From the NCBI GenBank assembly GCA_030045935.1, contig JASIEN010000581.1:1-5359 (forward strand): 5,359 nt of DNA, in the 5' to 3' direction. The position numbers were made by a program, and so were the translations under genes. Source of the stretch: Candidatus Sulfotelmatobacter sp. Its GTDB lineage: Bacteria > Acidobacteriota > Terriglobia > Terriglobales > Acidobacteriaceae. Positions within the stretch are counted from its first letter, which is position 1; the number at the start of each line of letters is the position of its first letter. The notes beneath the pieces were generated by a model. That model searched no databases. It saw nothing but the letters and a program-made list of their open reading frames with translations, and had not been told where the DNA came from. Positions 1 through 4,981 of this stretch are shown one piece after another.

Positions 1-481
1 ACTCGAAGATGCGTTCTTTCGGCACTCCCTGCGCGATCCACAGATCGTAAGCTTCGGTATCGCGCGGCACTCCACCTTCGCCGTTGAAGATGGATACATA
101 CAGTTTGTTTTTCGGAAGCGCAAACCAGCCGGGCGAAGTGATCAACTCCCACGCATATGGGATGGCCTTCTCTTTGAAGTAATCGCCGAAAGAAAAATTC
201 CCCAGCATCTCGAAGAACGTGAGATGGCGGTTGGTGAAACCGACATTCTCGAGATCGTTATGCTTACCGCCGGCGCGCACGCATTTCTGCGAAGTCGTGG
301 CGCGAGAATAGTCGCGCTTCTCGAGGCCCAAAAACACGTCTTTGAACTGGTTCATCCCCGCATTGGTGAAGAGCAAAGTGGGATCATTCGCGGGCACGAG
401 GGACGACGAATGCACCTCTTTGTGCCCCTTTTGCACAAAGAAATCAAGGAACTTGCGGCGAATTTGGGAACCAGTCAACAT
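1..481 (-). CDS. alaS: Alanyl-tRNA synthetase, N-terminal part (cut by window edge)
   Basis: Class II synthetase that charges tRNA-Ala with alanine in the cytoplasm. The frame is open from the ATG at 481 to the left edge and gives 160 residues of the roughly 870-900 usual for the family. Almost every N-terminal landmark is present: IRRKFLDFF near residue 7, GH at 19-20, SSSLVP (25-30), NDPTLLFTNAGMNQFKDVF (32-50), RATTSQKCVRAGGKHNDLEN (60-79, motif 2 region) and TFFEMLGNFSFGDYFK (88-103). The only mild departure I notice is RHL at 85-87, where E. coli has RHH (compared from memory). The frame stays open upstream and has an in-frame TTG at 511-509. I prefer the ATG because it matches the usual N-terminus and an extended -10 lies between the two starts. 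There is no strong Shine-Dalgarno. The editing and C-Ala domains lie outside the window. Confidence 0.97.
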   Translation of the reverse strand, partial: MLTGSQIRRKFLDFFVQKGHKEVHSSSLVPANDPTLLFTNAGMNQFKDVFLGLEKRDYSRATTSQKCVRAGGKHNDLENVGFTNRHLTFFEMLGNFSFGDYFKEKAIPYAWELITSPGWFALPKNKLYVSIFNGEGGVPRDTEAYDLWIAQGVPKERIFE

Positions 482-497
482 GCGGGGATTCTGCTTG

Positions 498-506
498 ATT
501 CTAGCA
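498..506 (-). promoter_or_regulatory. Candidate extended -10 box for alaS
   Basis: Read on the minus strand, this site is TGCTAGAAT, which fits the extended -10 pattern TGnTAnAAT with five of six hexamer matches. No good -35 box lies at the usual distance, as expected for extended -10 promoters. The predicted transcript would start near 491, about 10 nt before the alaS ATG. That gives a very short leader and excludes the alternative TTG start at 511. Read-through from the gene at 607-897 is another possible source of alaS mRNA. Confidence 0.35.
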
Positions 507-516
507 TTCAAAACAG

Positions 517-588
517 AAACACAGAGGAACGCGCGGAAGCACACAAGCCCTACTGCGGTCCGCTGTGTTCCCGATGCCCTCTGTGTTT
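517..588. repeat. 72-nt element bounded by 11-bp perfect inverted repeats; possible terminator
   Basis: AAACACAGAGG at 517-527 is the exact reverse complement of CCTCTGTGTTT at 578-588. The 50-nt interior can partly pair with itself (CACA near one end against TGTG near the other). T-rich tracts follow both arms: TTTCTGTTTT on the minus strand after the left arm, and seven Ts at 593-599 on the plus strand after the right arm. It lies between the LEA-like gene and alaS, so it could end transcription of the former. A single long-loop stem is weaker than a classic terminator. CTCTGTGTTT-like intergenic sequences are, as I recall, common dispersed repeats in Acidobacteriota, so a small repeated element is an equal alternative. 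Confidence 0.5.
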
Positions 589-606
589 TAGCTTTTTTTG
601 GAAAGA

Positions 607-897
607 CTATTTCTTAACTGCGTCGTCGGTTTTCTCCGCGGCTTTCTTCACGGCGTGACCGGTCGCCTTGGCGGCTTTCTCTGTGCCCTTCGCGGTGTCT
701 TTGCCGACTACTTTGGCCCCGTGACCGGTTTTATCGGCAGCCTTCTCGGTGCCTTTTCCTACATCCTTGGCCACCGTCTTGGTTTCATGTCCGGTCGCGT
801 CGGCGCCCTTCTTCACATCGCTGCTGGCGTCCTGGCCTAGCGCAACTGATACCGCGCCGAACAACACTACTGCGAGAAGCGCTCTCCATCGAGACAT
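607..897 (-). CDS. Small secreted Lys/Ala-rich protein with LEA-like 11-residue repeats
   Basis: This is a 96-residue protein of unknown function. It starts with a signal peptide: Arg at 3 and 5, a hydrophobic core at about 6-20, and likely cleavage near ALGQ at 19-22. The rest, from residue 24, is built almost entirely of 11-residue units rich in Lys, Ala, Gly and Thr. TGH recurs at 35-37, 57-59 and 79-81, an exact 22-residue period. Alternating units read like TGHGAKVVGKD and TAKGTEKAAKA. Eleven-residue amphipathic repeats are the hallmark of group 3 LEA proteins, which are disordered and fold on drying or on membranes. A function in desiccation or envelope protection is inference. Apolipoprotein-like or histone-H1-like low complexity are alternatives. 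The start is well set by AGGAGGG seven bases upstream and by a strong promoter. It is codirectional with its neighbours but has its own promoter. Confidence 0.87.
   Translation of the reverse strand: MSRWRALLAVVLFGAVSVALGQDASSDVKKGADATGHETKTVAKDVGKGTEKAADKTGHGAKVVGKDTAKGTEKAAKATGHAVKKAAEKTDDAVKK
628..828 (-). repeat. In-gene tandem repeat, 66-nt period
   Basis: This stretch codes for the repeat region of the small secreted protein (residues 24-90). On the plus strand, the DNA complementary to the TGH codons sits at 655, 721 and 787, an exact 66-nt step. Units have drifted at the nucleotide level but keep the protein pattern, so selection seems to act on the 2 x 11 residue period. Confidence 0.8.
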
Positions 898-904
898 CGT
901 CGTA

Positions 905-911
905 CCCTCCT
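905..911 (-). promoter_or_regulatory. Ribosome binding site of the LEA-like gene
   Basis: AGGAGGG on the minus strand, seven bases before the ATG at 897. It is a near-perfect anti-16S match and points to efficient translation of this small protein. Confidence 0.85.
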
Positions 912-934
912 AAAATTGATCTGGGAACCAGTGG

Positions 935-963
935 ATTATGCGCCTACAGCACGCTTTTGCCAA
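935..963 (-). promoter_or_regulatory. Sigma-70 type promoter of the LEA-like gene
   Basis: On the minus strand, TTGGCA (958-963) and CATAAT (935-940) are separated by exactly 17 bases. Each hexamer has five of six consensus matches. The predicted start is near 928, giving a leader of about 30 nt that contains the strong Shine-Dalgarno at 905-911. The gene therefore need not rely on read-through from the YflT-like gene upstream. Confidence 0.7.
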
Positions 964-972
964 ATGCATTTG
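961..972. promoter_or_regulatory. 12-bp palindrome overlapping the -35 box
   Basis: CAAATGCATTTG is a perfect 12-bp palindrome whose left end overlaps the -35 hexamer of the promoter at 935-963. Its position suits a repressor or activator operator. No regulator gene is visible nearby, so this is inference from symmetry and placement only. Confidence 0.35.
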
Positions 973-1018
973 CCCTGGATGCGAGATGCGACCTCAGCGC
1001 GTTAGTCGCTTTACGCCC

Positions 1019-1801
1019 TTATGCCGCCTTGGTCTCGTCGCACAACGCTTGATAATAATCGCGACCCCGTTCGTAACCCCGCTGGAAGGCTTCGGCTGCC
1101 TGGGCGCCACTCTGTTGCTCGACCTCTTCCATCTGCGCGGTCATTTCGTTCATTACTTGGTCGTATTCCTTGCAGCGGGTGCGCGCATGCAGCGCCGACT
1201 CGAATCCCTTGCGGTAGAACTTCTCATCGGTGCCGAAATTCTGCCCTGGGGCCGAGTAGTGCTCCTGCTCGGCGCCGCGCAAGCCAACCCACCACTCCTC
1301 CCGCGCCGCGTCGACCGATTCCGCGCCCTCGGTGCGCAGCAGTTCGCGAAACCGCTCCGCTTCATAATCATCTTTCGCCATCGCGATCACTACACTGCGC
1401 CCTTTGCGCAACGCGTCTTCGTAGACAAAGATCTCGTCTTCCGGCAGGCCATCGGTCGAGGAGTTCTCGGCCTTTTCACCTAATGCGGCTCCGGCCGTCG
1501 CGCCCATCGCCGCAACGAACGCTCCGCCTAACAGCCCCAGCGCGCTGATCGGTCCAACTCCGGGAATCAGCACCGCCATCAGCAGCGGCCCACCCGAAAA
1601 CCCGGCCGCTCCTCCAACGAGCGCCCCAATTGCTTTGCCCATTCCAGGCTGTTCGCTTGATTCAGCAGGAATTGACGCGTGACCGGCATCTGATGGCGTC
1701 AGAAAAGTCAGCCTGTCATCTGGCACTCTAATAGTTCGGAACTGCGACACAGCACGCTCAGCATCAGCACTGGAACGGAAGACACCGGTAATCGCCTCCA
1801 T
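1019..1801 (-). CDS. YflT-like stress protein with glycine-zipper membrane segment
   Basis: 260 residues. Residues 3-36 (ITGVFRSSADAERAVSQF and onward) resemble the N-terminal fold of the B. subtilis general stress protein YflT family, a small ferredoxin-like module. Residues 56-108 are hydrophobic and Gly/Ala-rich, with GxxxG-like spacing (GALVGGAAG, GGAFVAAMGATAGAALG), and look like a glycine-zipper membrane hairpin. Residues 122-165 (EIFVYEDALRKGRSVVIAMA and following) look like a second alpha/beta half. The C-terminal third is polar and holds two similar motifs, YRKGFE (196-201) and FQRGYERG (239-246), joined by a Glu/Gln-rich helix. This C-terminal pattern is one I associate with Acidobacteriota hypothetical proteins. 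The start is set by GGGAGG five bases upstream. No enzyme motif is visible. A role in stress or envelope protection is inferred from the N-terminal similarity and the LEA-like neighbour downstream. Confidence 0.83.
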   Translation of the reverse strand: MEAITGVFRSSADAERAVSQFRTIRVPDDRLTFLTPSDAGHASIPAESSEQPGMGKAIGALVGGAAGFSGGPLLMAVLIPGVGPISALGLLGGAFVAAMGATAGAALGEKAENSSTDGLPEDEIFVYEDALRKGRSVVIAMAKDDYEAERFRELLRTEGAESVDAAREEWWVGLRGAEQEHYSAPGQNFGTDEKFYRKGFESALHARTRCKEYDQVMNEMTAQMEEVEQQSGAQAAEAFQRGYERGRDYYQALCDETKAA

Positions 1802-1806
1802 GCAAA

Positions 1807-1812
1807 CCTCCC
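1807..1812 (-). promoter_or_regulatory. Ribosome binding site of the YflT-like gene
   Basis: GGGAGG on the minus strand, five bases before the ATG at 1801. It fixes this start and is the best translation signal in the divergent gap. The gene facing the other way at 1985 has none. Confidence 0.75.
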
Positions 1813-1842
1813 TTTTGAGACCTCAGTTGTCACGCCTCAGAG

Positions 1843-1870
1843 ATGATACGCCCCCAGAGAAAGTTTCAAA
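1843..1870 (-). promoter_or_regulatory. Weak candidate promoter of the YflT-like gene
   Basis: Minus-strand TATCAT (1843-1848) is a good -10 match, with five of six bases. The only -35-like sequences, TTGAAA or TTTGAA at 1864-1870, lie 15-16 bases away and fall inside the GTTTCAA repeat array. If real, the repeat supplies half of the promoter. Spacing is short, so confidence is low. Confidence 0.28.
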
Positions 1871-1960
1871 GTTCAAAGTTTCGAAGGTTTCAAGGTTCAA
1901 AGGTTCCACCAAAGGATCCGACCTCAGAAACTCTCCACCCTTGCGCTGCTTGAAACTTTC
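1859..1960. repeat. GTTTCAA tandem array with 11-bp flanking inverted repeats
   Basis: Positions 1862-1907 hold six head-to-tail units of 7-9 bases: AGTTTCAA, AGTTCAA, AGTTTCGA, AGGTTTCAA, GGTTCAA and AGGTTCC. The left end GAAAGTTTCAA (1859-1869) is the exact reverse complement of TTGAAACTTTC at 1950-1960, so the whole 102-nt stretch can fold into a stem. It occupies the gap between two divergent genes. I recall similar TTTCAAAG arrays as dispersed intergenic repeats in Acidobacteriota. It may be a small non-autonomous element or a remnant of one, and it may influence transcription of both flanking genes. Confidence 0.7.
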
Positions 1961-1984
1961 GATACCTGCTGTCACACTGGCACG

Positions 1985-2632
1985 GTGCCCAGCCACGACC
2001 CATCCTTTCTTGAACAACAGCGCGAAAGGCGGCGACTGGCGGCCAATTACGCCGCCATGACAGATGGTGAACTACAGCGCCTCGCGCGCCATGCGGAAAC
2101 TCTGACCGAGATCGCCTGCGACGCCCTCGAAGACGAACTTGACCGCCGCAACCTCGATCTAGCCGACGAACTCTGCGATGATTCCGAGCGGCGCGCGAAA
2201 GTTGAGATGCAGGAACTGGTGACCATCCGCCAGTTCCGCGACCTGCCCGAGGCGTTGCTGGCCAAAGGCAGCCTGGAATCGGCAGGCATCGAATGTTTCT
2301 TGGCCGACGAAAACCTAGTGCGGCTCGACTGGTTCATTTCAAATTTCGTCGGAGGCATCAAGCTCAACGTGCGCCCTGCCGACGAAGCCACGGCCCGCAA
2401 AATTCTCGACGAGCCCATTCTCGAAGGCATGTACGTGCACGGCGTGGGACTCTACGAGCAGCCCCGTTGCCCTCGCTGCCACTCGCTCGACGTCAACTTT
2501 CAGGAGCTCGACCGGCCCATCGCCTACATGAGCGCGTTTCTGCGCCTCCCCATCCCCGTGCAGCGTCCCGCGTGGCATTGTCACGCCTGCGACGCCGAAT
2601 GGGAAGACGACGGCTGCGATGGTTCGCATTGA
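1985..2632 (+). CDS. DUF2007 domain protein with C-terminal zinc ribbon
   Basis: 215 residues, cytoplasmic, with no signal peptide or membrane segment. Residues 24-57 are an acidic helical region (MTDGELQRLARHAETLTEIA...), a pattern common at the N-terminus of this family in Acidobacteriota. Residues 77-143 match DUF2007, a putative signal-transducing module: LVTIRQFRDLPEALLAKGSL, ESAGIECFLADEN, then a glycine-containing strand and NVRPADEATARKILDEP. The C-terminus carries a zinc ribbon with CPRC (162-165) and CHAC (199-202). The start is GTG at 1985, which keeps the usual N-terminal stretch, but no Shine-Dalgarno is visible. ATG at 2057 (residue 25) is the alternative. It diverges from the YflT-like gene and converges on the DUF3300 gene. 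The molecular function of the family is unknown, and the ribbon suggests binding to protein or nucleic acid. Confidence 0.86.
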   Translation: MPSHDPSFLEQQRERRRLAANYAAMTDGELQRLARHAETLTEIACDALEDELDRRNLDLADELCDDSERRAKVEMQELVTIRQFRDLPEALLAKGSLESAGIECFLADENLVRLDWFISNFVGGIKLNVRPADEATARKILDEPILEGMYVHGVGLYEQPRCPRCHSLDVNFQELDRPIAYMSAFLRLPIPVQRPAWHCHACDAEWEDDGCDGSH

Positions 2633-2675
2633 TCCGCCGTGGCGCCGCAGACGCTTGCGAATTGCCAGCGAAGAA

Positions 2676-2693
2676 CCGGACTCATTAAGTCGG
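2676..2693. terminator. Weak hairpin between convergent genes
   Basis: On the minus strand, CCGACT, a TAATG loop and AGTCCGG form a short stem with one bulged C, followed by TTCTTCG. It sits just past the stop of the DUF3300 gene, where a terminator would be expected. A second imperfect hairpin lies at 2652-2670. Neither has a real T-tract, so intrinsic termination is only a possibility. Confidence 0.25.
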
Positions 2694-2706
2694 CAAACCC
2701 CGGAAC

Positions 2707-3603
2707 TCAGTGATGATGGTCTCCCTCATGTCGGGCGAAGTCGTGGTGCTCGACGCGCGGCCCGGGGCGGTGAACATAGGGGTGAGCGTAGGCGTGGGCG
2801 TAATATCCACGGTTGTACCAGTTTCTTACCCAAGGCGCATGGTCGAAAAAGATGCCATGGGCGTGCCAGTCGAAATAAGGGTGTGCCCAACCCCAGGCGA
2901 AGAATGGTGCTCCGATAATGACCGCCGGACCGAAGTGGATCACGCCGCCAACGAAGAAGCCCGGCCGTGGCGCACCGAACACGATGAGCGGATCATAAGT
3001 GGGGACGTAGATGTAGGCAGGATTGATGGGCAGAACCTCGATGTCGCCGTCCTGGTCGATAACGTTATCGTACGGACTCGAGTGAAGGTATCCGTATTGG
3101 TACGATTCGCTGCGCATGTGCTGAACCTCGTCCATTACATCCGGGCGCTGCGCAAGAACGGCATCGCCAAGCTGCTGGGTCCAGTTCATATCCTGCGCCA
3201 TCATGTTCAGCACTGATGGAAACGGAAGCAGTGCCATAACGCTGGGGTCCCATTGCAGATTGTCTTCACGAATGGCATCGGCCAGCGCTTGCCCGTGCAG
3301 ATTGCTGTGCTGATTGGCCCAATCGGCCGCCTGCGGGATATCGTTCGAATACGTCGAAGCGGTAAGAATCTGCGCCAGGAGAGGATCGGGGTAGAGAGCA
3401 ATCCTGGAAACTAAGTCATCCAGTTGCGCTGGGGAAAGTGTTGGCGGCTGCTGCGGAGGAGGCGGTGCACTCTGGTCCGGCGAGGGTGGTGGAGGAGGCG
3501 GGGGCGGCGTGTATTCCTGAGCCAGCAATTGAGCGGCAAGAAAAAGAAGAACCGCCAGCGCGATTATGAACTTCCCAAAACTACGGCCTTTCGAATCGTG
3601 CAT
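2707..3603 (-). CDS. Secreted DUF3300 protein with polyproline linker and His-rich tail
   Basis: 298 residues. An N-terminal signal peptide has Lys and Arg at 5-11, a hydrophobic core at about 12-27, and a likely cut after LLAQ near 29. A linker of eight consecutive prolines (33-40) and more Pro/Gln-rich sequence runs to about 56. Residues 57-210 carry the signatures of DUF3300: LVSRIALYPDPLLAQILTAS (64-83), QWDPSVMALLPFPSVL (117-132), WTQQLGDAVLAQ (141-152), DVMDEVQ, then INPAYIYVPTYDP (193-205). The C-terminal part is rich in Gly, Trp, Tyr and Phe, and its last 30 residues are His-rich, ending in HHH. The function of DUF3300 proteins is unknown. Export to the periplasm or cell surface is likely, and metal binding by the tail is inference. 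A GGTGAG-like sequence lies before the ATG. It stands alone, with both neighbours on the other strand. Confidence 0.93.
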   Translation of the reverse strand: MHDSKGRSFGKFIIALAVLLFLAAQLLAQEYTPPPPPPPPSPDQSAPPPPQQPPTLSPAQLDDLVSRIALYPDPLLAQILTASTYSNDIPQAADWANQHSNLHGQALADAIREDNLQWDPSVMALLPFPSVLNMMAQDMNWTQQLGDAVLAQRPDVMDEVQHMRSESYQYGYLHSSPYDNVIDQDGDIEVLPINPAYIYVPTYDPLIVFGAPRPGFFVGGVIHFGPAVIIGAPFFAWGWAHPYFDWHAHGIFFDHAPWVRNWYNRGYYAHAYAHPYVHRPGPRVEHHDFARHEGDHHH

Positions 3604-3800
3604 AGGCTACTCACCCAAATTAATAACATTACTTTGATGCCCATAAACATTGGCGAGATGCCGCAGCACACAAGCGGCGACCACCATGCACAAAGGTTCC
3701 AGACGGCGCGCCCATCGGCCCGAACCCCGAAAGCATGGCATTGCCCTGTCAGCGGGCGATGGATCATCCTTAATATGAAATACTGTTGTCTAACTAACGT
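3604..3800. other. 197-nt divergent intergenic region
   Basis: This gap must serve both the DUF3300 gene (left) and the LecA-like/LssY_C gene (right), but no clear sigma-70 promoter is visible on either strand. The best minus-strand candidate is TGTTATTAA, an extended -10-like site just before the DUF3300 gene, but it leaves a leader of only about 10 nt. On the plus strand, AT-rich TTAATATGAAATACT at 3770-3784 has no matching -35. Small symmetric elements are GCCGC/GCGGC (3660-3664/3674-3678), GGCGCGCC (3705-3712) and GGATCATCC (3761-3769), any of which might be chance. Confidence 0.4.
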
Positions 3801-4973
3801 ATGAGAATTGGAGACCGAGGTACCGCCGTCGATAGGGCGTTCCTGTTATGCATCTCATGCATCGCGGCCATGATCTGCCCGGGGCCGCTAATGCAGGCGC
3901 AAGCAGGGGCAGGCGGAAAGGCCAGTCATTCGGTTCAGTTCGATGTGCCCGGAACAAAACAGTGGGTGGATACCAACATCGACCTGCGGGCCGGCGCGAA
4001 ATTACGCTTTACGGCAACAGGTCAGATAACGTATCCTGCCGACCAAACGGGCGCCGGAAAACTGAAAACTGCAGGAACGTTCGGCCCAGGCGGGCTGGCG
4101 CGAAATTGGGCCGACCTCGTCCATCAATACGCCGTGACAGACGCAGGCCACGGCGCATTGATCGGGCGCGTCGGTTCGGGAGACTACGGACAGGCATTTC
4201 TAATCGGAGAAGGTAAAGAATACGACGCGCCGGTGGCGGGAAGGCTGTACGTCGGGCTCAATGAGAGCCAGAGCGACGCTTCCACGGCGCAAGGTAGTTT
4301 TCACGTAACTATCAACATTCTGGCTGAAGGCTCGGGCGCTGCCAGCGCCGGTGGTCCAGCCGAGACCCGCATCCCAGCTATCACGCCCGACTTGCTGAGT
4401 AAAATTCCGCGTCGTGTTTCCGACGCCAACGGCAGGCCAGGCGATATGGTGAACGTTTTGATCGTGGGAACACAGGACCAGGTGGTCAAGGCATTCACGA
4501 CGGCGGGGTGGGTGCAGGTGGATAAGACTGTGCGCGAGAGCGCGTTGAACGCCGCCTTAGAAACCTTCGAGAAGAAAGACTACCTGACTATGCCGATGAG
4601 CATCCTGTACTTGTTCGGCCGCTCACAAGATTATGGTTTCGCGCATGCCGAGCCGGTAAGGGTAGCAATGTCACGCAATCATCTGCGCGTTTGGAAATCG
4701 CCTTACGAGATTGAGGGGCGCCCGTTATGGTGTGTGGCGGCTACACATGATATAGGGATCGAGCGCGACCAGCGGAACAACGGCATAACACACAAAATCG
4801 ACCCGGCCATCGATGGCGAGCGCGAGTACGTAGACGGCACGCTCACGGCAACGGGACTTGTTGTCCAACGTGACCACGTCCTGCCGCCTGACCCGCTAAC
4901 CACCGCAAAGACCGCGACCGGCGGCGAGTTTCACTCAGACGGACGCATAGCCGTGCTCGTGCTCAAGAATTGA
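3801..4973 (+). CDS. Secreted LecA-like domain fused to LssY C-terminal domain
   Basis: 390 residues. The signal peptide has Arg at 2, 6 and 12, a hydrophobic core at about 13-30 and a likely cut near AQA at 33-35. Residues 43-175 resemble the galactose lectin LecA/PA-IL of Pseudomonas: LRFTATGQITYPA (68-80), GALIGRVG (118-125) and GRLYVGLNES...GSFHVTI (147-171). Compared with LecA from memory, the calcium/sugar Tyr is kept (Y78), but the binding loop reads Glu155, Asp159, Thr162 and Ala163 instead of Asp, Thr, Asn and Asn, so sugar specificity may differ or be lost. Residues 190-390 match the LssY_C domain: GDMVNVLIVGT (214-224), AFTTAGWVQVDKT (231-243), SRNHLRVW (291-298), AATHDIGIERDQ (313-324) and HKIDPAIDGEREYVDGTL (331-348). 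The biochemical role of LssY_C is unknown. No Shine-Dalgarno precedes the ATG, but this start gives a sound signal peptide. It is followed after 8 nt by the next gene. Confidence 0.9.
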   Translation: MRIGDRGTAVDRAFLLCISCIAAMICPGPLMQAQAGAGGKASHSVQFDVPGTKQWVDTNIDLRAGAKLRFTATGQITYPADQTGAGKLKTAGTFGPGGLARNWADLVHQYAVTDAGHGALIGRVGSGDYGQAFLIGEGKEYDAPVAGRLYVGLNESQSDASTAQGSFHVTINILAEGSGAASAGGPAETRIPAITPDLLSKIPRRVSDANGRPGDMVNVLIVGTQDQVVKAFTTAGWVQVDKTVRESALNAALETFEKKDYLTMPMSILYLFGRSQDYGFAHAEPVRVAMSRNHLRVWKSPYEIEGRPLWCVAATHDIGIERDQRNNGITHKIDPAIDGEREYVDGTLTATGLVVQRDHVLPPDPLTTAKTATGGEFHSDGRIAVLVLKN

Positions 4974-4977
4974 GGTG
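4972..4977 (+). promoter_or_regulatory. Ribosome binding site that decides the TTG start at 4982
   Basis: GAGGTG begins within the TGA stop codon of the upstream gene and lies four bases before TTG 4982 (six bases from the GAGG core). It is a perfect stretch of the anti-16S complement and supports the rare TTG start and tight coupling to the upstream gene. Confidence 0.6.
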
Positions 4978-4981
4978 TTGC

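Noticed and set aside
224..840. Plus-strand open frames across 224-658 and 598-840
   Set aside because: They lie antisense to alaS and the LEA-like gene, whose protein families, start signals and repeat pattern are convincing. The plus-strand products show no family pattern.
988..1009. GCGAC/GTCGC hairpin just past the YflT-like gene
   Set aside because: The stem is only 5 bp with a 12-nt loop and no T-tract on the minus strand, too weak to call a terminator.
938..1548. Long plus-strand open frames opposite the YflT-like gene
   Set aside because: The minus-strand frame has a strong Shine-Dalgarno and recognisable domains. The plus-strand products are Arg/Pro-rich or Leu-rich shadows with no start signal.
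1862..1907. Possible CRISPR array
   Set aside because: The units are 7-9 bases, head to tail with no spacers, and no cas gene is nearby.
3484..3507. G-rich run as a regulatory or G-quadruplex element
   Set aside because: It is the complement of the proline codons in the polyproline linker of the DUF3300 gene, which explains the composition.
3691..3701. CAAAGGTTCCA shared with the GTTTCAA array at 1898-1908
   Set aside because: A few 11-mer matches are expected by chance in a window of this size, and the surrounding bases do not continue the array.
2710..3804. Plus-strand open frames at 2710-3216 and 3424-3804
   Set aside because: They are antisense to the clear DUF3300 coding sequence. The second also runs into the divergent gap without any domain or ribosome site.
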